Origin: Rothia nasimurium | GTDB lineage: Bacteria > Actinomycetota > Actinomycetes > Actinomycetales > Micrococcaceae | DNA: 64,000 bases | Reading direction: 5' to 3' | NCBI RefSeq assembly: GCF_928382285.1 | Contig: NZ_CAKMSS010000005.1 | Span: 124,001-188,000, forward strand | Position numbers and translations under genes: made by a program | Part shown: in pieces, positions 57,759 to 64,000 of the stretch | How the letters are laid out: every line of letters begins with the position of its first letter | Numbering within the stretch: position 1 is the first letter of the stretch | Notes under the pieces: model-generated | The model's input: the letters and a program-made list of their open reading frames with translations, nothing else | Databases searched by the model: none | What the model was told of the DNA's origin: nothing

Positions 57759-59276
57759 TTAGAGGTAGAGCGGCAGGCCCAGGGCCGGCCAGATGAAGAA
57801 GGCGAAGCCGGCAATGAGCGCTGCGTGGAGCGGTGCCAGCCAGGCCGAAAGCTTGAGAAGGTCGGACGGGGTGTAGGTTGGGCGGCCGTCAATGGTGGCA
57901 AAGAGGGCTACCGGCTTAGCGCTGGAGGTCAGCGTGTGGCAGAATCCGGCGGCTGCGGTTGAGATGAAGGCGGCTGCTACCGGGTTGACCCCCAGGGGGA
58001 TGGCGGCGGTGATAATCAGGGGGACGAGCACAGCCGAACGGGCTGAGCGGGACTGAATCACCAGGTGAGCCACCGTTGAGAGGGCAATGACGAGAAGTAC
58101 AAAGGCCGCTGCGCCGCTGCGTCCTAGCCCCGAAACCGGGGCGAAGATTGACTCTGCCAGCCAGGTCGCTGCCCCCGATTCCGAGAGAGCGGTACCAATG
58201 GCCAGGGTTGTGGCCATGAAGATGAGCATGGGCCAGGGAGCCTTTTTGAGAGCAGCAGCCAGCTTGACCGAACCGAAACGGGGAGCGCTGGCAGCCAGCG
58301 CGCCGAGCACGGCCACAATTACCGGGTCTACCCCGTGAAAGGACTCTGTGCACCAGAGCAGAATTGCAATGCCGAGTACCAGGGCTATGTTTTTCTCTGC
58401 CTGGGTGAGGGAGCCTCGTACAGGAGTGCTGCCTTCGGTTTCAAAGTCTGCCAGGTCGATATGGAGTTTTGCCGGGGCGTCATCGCGGGTGGGGAAGAGG
58501 ATGAAGACCAGCTCGGTGACCAGGAGTGAGGCAAGCAGGCCTAGACCCGAGCCCAGAATGATCCATTCGAGGAAGCCGATGGTTTCTAGCCCGTAGGCCA
58601 CCAGGATTTCGGCGGTGACCAGGTGGGCACCTGCACCGATAAACGAGGCAACCGCTGAGACCAGGATGGTGGAGGGCGCTAGGATTCCCAGGGCCTTGAC
58701 CAGCTTGGGGCGGTCGGGCATAGCTTCTGCCATGGCCAGGTAGATGGGCAGGGCGAGGGCTGCTCGGCCTGAAGGTGAGGGGACTAGGTAGACGGTCAGA
58801 AAGAGGGCTAGGTTGTAGAGGTGGGCGAGCTGGCGCGGGGTGCGGGCCAGGGCTACAAGTCGGGCGGTGAGACGGCGGGTGAGACCTGAGGCGGTCAGAG
58901 CCTGGGCCATCACCACAGCTGCCACCAGCAACCAGACAGCCGAAGTGCCCAGTGAAGCGGTGAACTGGTCGGTGCTGATAATGCCGGTCAGCACCAGAGC
59001 TACCGCAGCTGCGAGTGAGACGTAGGTGTCTGACAGCGGACTGAACACCCAGGCCCAGATTGCCAGGATGAAGATGGCAAGGGTGAGGGCGCCCTCAAGG
59101 GAGAGCTCGGTGGAGGTCATCCCGGTGACGGTAGTAGCACCGATGAGGAGCACCGCAACGAAGAACGAGATGAGTAGCTTACCGGTGATAAAACTGGGCT
59201 TGACGATGGTCAGCGGCGCGGTATCTACTGCCGGTTCGTGGGCAGGTGCATTGGTTGATGAATATAGAAGTTTCAT
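57759..59276 (-). CDS. SLC13/DASS-family anion transporter
   Basis: 505 residues with twelve or more hydrophobic helices and the family regions LVPSPSGRAALALPIYLAM and HTLTSSAKPVALFATIDGR. The family moves dicarboxylates, citrate or sulphate with sodium. Neighbouring glycerate kinase hints at a carboxylate substrate. Its ATG overlaps the response-regulator stop (ATGA), so it is translationally coupled to the two-component genes. Confidence 0.8.
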   Translation of the reverse strand: MKLLYSSTNAPAHEPAVDTAPLTIVKPSFITGKLLISFFVAVLLIGATTVTGMTSTELSLEGALTLAIFILAIWAWVFSPLSDTYVSLAAAVALVLTGIISTDQFTASLGTSAVWLLVAAVVMAQALTASGLTRRLTARLVALARTPRQLAHLYNLALFLTVYLVPSPSGRAALALPIYLAMAEAMPDRPKLVKALGILAPSTILVSAVASFIGAGAHLVTAEILVAYGLETIGFLEWIILGSGLGLLASLLVTELVFILFPTRDDAPAKLHIDLADFETEGSTPVRGSLTQAEKNIALVLGIAILLWCTESFHGVDPVIVAVLGALAASAPRFGSVKLAAALKKAPWPMLIFMATTLAIGTALSESGAATWLAESIFAPVSGLGRSGAAAFVLLVIALSTVAHLVIQSRSARSAVLVPLIITAAIPLGVNPVAAAFISTAAAGFCHTLTSSAKPVALFATIDGRPTYTPSDLLKLSAWLAPLHAALIAGFAFFIWPALGLPLYL

Positions 59277-59935
59277 ACGAATCGGTACCCTGCCCCTCGG
59301 ACGGTGGCGATATAGTCATCACCAATTTTTTTGCGGAGTGCGCGAATGTAGACGTCGACGATGTTGGAGTTAGGGTCAAAGTCCATGCCCCACACCTGGC
59401 CCAGGAGCTGCTCGCGCGAGAGCACCTGGTTCTTGTGCCTCATAAAGGTCTCGAGCAGGGCGAATTCACGGCTGGTGAGTTCAGCGATAGTGCCGTTGAC
59501 GGTGACCTGGCGGGTCAGCACGTTGAGCTCAAGGTTGCGGTGGGCCAGGGTCGAGGCATTGGTTTCTTCGCGGTTGGTGTCGAGCAAGCGCAGACGGATG
59601 CGGGCTAAGAGCTCAGCGAACTGGAAGGGCTTGGTCATGTAGTCGTTGGCGCCGTTTTCAAGACCTTCGAGGGTGTCTGAAACGGAGTCACGGGCGGTGA
59701 GCATGATGATGGGGGTGGTGATGCCTTCAGCCCGCAGGGACTTCATGATGGTAAAACCGTCCATACCGGGAAGCCCCACATCGAGAATGATGAGGTCGAA
59801 ATCGCTGACCTTAGCCAGGGCATAGGCTGAGCGGCCTTCGTCGATGAGGGTTGAGGTGTAGCCTGCTGATTTCAGGCCCTTGACGATGAAGGACGAGATG
59901 CGCGGGTCATCTTCAACAATCAGGATATGGCTCAT
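59273..59935 (-). CDS. OmpR-family response regulator
   Basis: 220 residues: receiver domain (EDD at 8-10, phospho-acceptor Asp52 in LIILDVGLPGMDG, Lys in TKPFQ) and C-terminal winged-helix DNA-binding domain ending VRGAGYRFV. Encoded 41 bases after its histidine kinase and overlapping the transporter gene. Probably controls transport of the substrate handled by this operon, or its own operon. Confidence 0.93.
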   Translation of the reverse strand: MSHILIVEDDPRISSFIVKGLKSAGYTSTLIDEGRSAYALAKVSDFDLIILDVGLPGMDGFTIMKSLRAEGITTPIIMLTARDSVSDTLEGLENGANDYMTKPFQFAELLARIRLRLLDTNREETNASTLAHRNLELNVLTRQVTVNGTIAELTSREFALLETFMRHKNQVLSREQLLGQVWGMDFDPNSNIVDVYIRALRKKIGDDYIATVRGAGYRFV

Positions 59936-59976
59936 GGCGGGGCTTCTTTCTGATGGTGCGGTCTGGTCTAAGAGTT

Positions 59977-61560
59977 TTATTTGGTCCAGCTGGGGTAGCG
60001 TACGCTGGAGACGCTATCTGCTAGGGCATCGGTGTCGTCCTTACCGCTATCTGCTGCGGCAGCTGCTGGCAGGGTGATGCCGAAGATAGCGCCGATACCG
60101 TCGTCCGGCTGGGCAATCCAGACGGAGCCTTCGTGGGCTTCTGCGATGGAGCGGACGATGGCCAACCCCAGCCCGGCACCCACGGAGTGCTTTTTAGCGA
60201 TGGCAGGGTTTTTGGCGTTATTGCGCTTGAACCGTTCGAAGAGGGTTGCGGCGTCTTCTTCGCTGACGCCGGGTCCCTGATCTCGTACCCAGAGCTTGAG
60301 CTCGCGGTGGGAACCTGCTCCCTCAAAGGCTGAGCCGATAGAGATGGTGGTTCCCTCGGGGGAGTACTGGGCTGCGTTGGCGCAGAGCTGGACGAGAGCC
60401 TGGGTGATGCGCTGTTCGTCCAGGTCAACTTCACCTTCTGCGATGTCTGAAATCATCCAGCGGTGGTCGGTAAAGGCCTGTACCTTCGAGTCGAGGGTAA
60501 TCATCAGGTCGGCGACGTCTACCGGGTGCGGTGAGACAAAGTCAGGGCGCTCGGACTTGGCGAGGGTGAGCAGGTCAGCGACGATACGACCCATGCGTTC
60601 TAGCTCATCGTCGACCAGCTGCAGGGTCTGATCCTGTTCCTCGGTGCGGTCCATGAGCTCAAGGTGACCGCGCACGATGGTGATGGGGGTGCGTAGCTCG
60701 TGGCTCACGTCGTCCATAAACTGGCGTTCAATCATGGCTGACTCCTCCAATCTATCTAGCATCTGGTTAAAGGTGTGGCCCATAGCTGCCACGTCGTCGT
60801 CGCCCTTGACGGCGACTCGTCCTGAAAAGTTTTTGTCGTTAATTTCTTGGGCGACGGTGCGCAGGCTCCGAATCGGTTTGGTGATGCGGCCCGCGACCAG
60901 CCACGCGATGACTACGGTGGCAGCCAGCCCACCCAGCCCCACCCAAATCATGGTGACGATGGTGTGCTGCACCGCGTCGAGCTCAGGCTGGATATATTCC
61001 ACAACGATGAGGTGCCCGGTCTGGGTTCCATCGTCGGTGTTGAGGCTGACCTCGACCTTGCCCCAGTGCACCGGGCCTGCCGGGGTTTGCTCGACCCCCG
61101 ACGTCCTCTCATACCCGGTGATGAGGGCAAGGAGGTCCTTGTCTTGATGCAGTCTGTAGCCGGTTTCTTCTGCGTAGTCCTGCTGTTCATCGATGATGAT
61201 GACCTGGTTGCTGGTAACGCCAATGAGCTGCTCTGCGTAGCCGGTGAACTGGCGGGACACAAAGGCGGTGAGCATCTGGTCCAGGTCTTCGAAGGGGGCA
61301 GCGGTGGTGGGGTCTACACCGAGTTCAGCAAAGGTGCGGAATTCTGAGATTTCGCTTTCGGTGCTCGCTGCGGCGTTGGTGCCGACCTCGCTGATGAGGA
61401 TCTCGCGAACCGTGAAGATGAGGCCTGTGATGATAAAGGCTGTCACCAAAACCATCCATGCGACAATGCGAAGTCGTACCGACCCTGTGCGTTGGTTGTT
61501 CAGGCGGGAAGAGTCGCTAGAACGCCGCTTGGCCCACAGCTTGGTGAGAGGATTAGTCAT
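59977..61560 (-). CDS. Sensor histidine kinase
   Basis: 527 residues from ATG 61560: membrane helices ~31-49 and ~202-224 around an outside sensing region of ~150 residues, HAMP (~225-276), phospho-acceptor His287 in DDVSHELRTP, N box QLCANAAQYSPEG, and G boxes DQGPGVSEED and GAGLGLAIVRS. A frame opening at 61602 only re-reads the Asp-rich tail of the preceding gene and is rejected. Overlaps that gene by 8 bases. Confidence 0.92.
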   Translation of the reverse strand: MTNPLTKLWAKRRSSDSSRLNNQRTGSVRLRIVAWMVLVTAFIITGLIFTVREILISEVGTNAAASTESEISEFRTFAELGVDPTTAAPFEDLDQMLTAFVSRQFTGYAEQLIGVTSNQVIIIDEQQDYAEETGYRLHQDKDLLALITGYERTSGVEQTPAGPVHWGKVEVSLNTDDGTQTGHLIVVEYIQPELDAVQHTIVTMIWVGLGGLAATVVIAWLVAGRITKPIRSLRTVAQEINDKNFSGRVAVKGDDDVAAMGHTFNQMLDRLEESAMIERQFMDDVSHELRTPITIVRGHLELMDRTEEQDQTLQLVDDELERMGRIVADLLTLAKSERPDFVSPHPVDVADLMITLDSKVQAFTDHRWMISDIAEGEVDLDEQRITQALVQLCANAAQYSPEGTTISIGSAFEGAGSHRELKLWVRDQGPGVSEEDAATLFERFKRNNAKNPAIAKKHSVGAGLGLAIVRSIAEAHEGSVWIAQPDDGIGAIFGITLPAAAAADSGKDDTDALADSVSSVRYPSWTK

Positions 61561-62041
61561 CGTCGCCATCGTCATCGACCTCGTAGTCATCATCAAAGTC
61601 ATCGTCGTCGGCAGGTGCGGGGGCGGGTGCCGGTGCCTGTTCTACCACGACGGGTGCCGGTGCAGGTGCGGGAGCCTGCTCGACTACAACAGGGGCAGGG
61701 GCCTGCTCAACCACTGCGGGGGCCGGGGCTTCAACGATAGCCGGCGCCTGTTCTACGACCGGAGTTTCAGCCGGTGCCTGCTCGGCGGGGGCTTCTTCAA
61801 CCGGGGCTGCTTCCTCAGTTGCTGGCTCTTCGGTGGGCTCAGGGCTGGGGCTCTCGCTGCTTGCTGACGGCGAGGGGGTTGCAGTGGCGGACGCTGACGA
61901 GCTGGGGGAGGTGGTGCGGTCGAGGACGATGGGGTCTACCTCGTCACCGAGCTGGCCGCGGAAGCTCATGAGAAGAGCGAGAGCGGCGACCATTCCAACA
62001 GCTGCCAGGAGCAGGATTCCGAACATGTATTTCTTGAGCAT
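61553..62041 (-). CDS. Membrane-anchored Pro/Ala-rich protein with acidic tail
   Basis: 162 residues: N-terminal membrane helix (~6-26), a Ser/Thr/Pro linker, then repeats of VVEQAPAPAPAP and close variants (~95-142), and a C-terminal stretch that is almost all Asp (DDDDFDDDYEVDDDGDDD). Probably outside the membrane; the acidic end could bind calcium or another cation. First gene of the operon, so it may belong with the kinase as a sensing accessory. No family recognised. Confidence 0.7.
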   Translation of the reverse strand: MLKKYMFGILLLAAVGMVAALALLMSFRGQLGDEVDPIVLDRTTSPSSSASATATPSPSASSESPSPEPTEEPATEEAAPVEEAPAEQAPAETPVVEQAPAIVEAPAPAVVEQAPAPVVVEQAPAPAPAPVVVEQAPAPAPAPADDDDFDDDYEVDDDGDDD

Positions 62042-62175
62042 GTTTCTAGTGTGGCAGTTGTCTTTAAAGGTTCTGTGAGTATTCCATTAAGGTTTTTTCA
62101 TTTTGGGGTGCGCGTTTCTCTTGCCGGTTTTGTAACGGCGCGCGATGATAGTAGCGCGTATCACTGGCCGATACG

Positions 62176-62214
62176 TTTTGCATAATTATGTCTGAGTGTG
62201 CATAATTATTTATA
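62176..62214. promoter_or_regulatory. ARG boxes upstream of argG
   Basis: TTTTGCATAATTATGTCT (62176-62193) and GTGTGCATAATTATTTAT (62197-62214): two near-identical copies with 21-base spacing, 50-90 bases before argG. These are the clearest ArgR-type sites in the window. Confidence 0.75.
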
Positions 62215-62263
62215 GAACCTGCGGGGACCTCCCGCCCCTGAACGTAATATCTCAAGGAGCACC

Positions 62264-64000
<1,737 letters not shown>

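Noticed and set aside
61561..61602. Earlier ATG codons for the histidine kinase
   Set aside because: The extra residues only re-read the Asp-coding repeats of the preceding gene in another frame.

Overview
The window is a G+C-rich chromosomal segment from an actinobacterium. Gene content and order (ftsK-pgsA-cinA-clgR-recA-recX, miaB-miaA-dapF, hflX, lexA beside a LysM protein, hisCBHA with a PriA-type enzyme, infC-rpmI-rplT, trmH-pheS-pheT-argCJBDFR) resemble Micrococcaceae, most probably Rothia. This placement is inferred from gene content; no rRNA gene is present to confirm it.

Layout. 1-9,400: RNase J (cut by the window edge), FtsK, PgsA, CinA, a ClgR-like regulator, a DUF3046 protein, RecA and RecX. 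9,400-11,800: an amino-acid permease and an APH-like kinase on the minus strand. 11,800-19,700: tRNA modification (miaB, miaA), dapF, a small methyltransferase, hflX and a DinG-like helicase. 19,700-21,240: lexA and a divergent LysM protein that share several SOS boxes. 21,300-24,741: histidine genes, with a 56-residue membrane protein between hisH and hisA. 24,741-28,000: an SseB protein, a DUF1844 protein and infC-rpmI-rplT; infC appears to start at ATT behind a terminator-like leader.

28,000-40,500 is an accessory island between rplT and trmH. It is more A+T-rich than its surroundings and lacks an octamer (GCGTCCGC) that recurs about 30 times in the rest of the window. From left to right it holds a DinJ/YafQ toxin-antitoxin pair whose toxin has a TGA at a conserved tryptophan, a nitroreductase, and a five-gene minus-strand operon: two adenine-methyltransferase-like genes, a GIY-YIG/helicase restriction protein, and two different reverse transcriptases. 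Past the second reverse transcriptase lies a structured non-coding stretch with an ACACACA tract and a terminator-like hairpin. Two reverse transcriptases plus such an RNA match a type 3 defence-associated reverse transcriptase (DRT3) system, here placed behind a restriction-modification system. The island ends with a truncated RelB-like fragment and a Panacea-domain (DUF4065) gene paired with a small unknown protein, probably another toxin-antitoxin module.

40,500-64,000 returns to core genes: trmH, a Nudix hydrolase, two small membrane proteins, pheST, a membrane protein, argCJBDFR, an ankyrin protein and an acyl-CoA ligase. Next is a minus-strand operon (acidic/proline-rich membrane protein, histidine kinase, response regulator, SLC13 transporter, glycerate kinase), followed by argG and the start of argH. 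Likely ArgR operators precede argC, argF and argG, so the split arginine genes look like one regulon.
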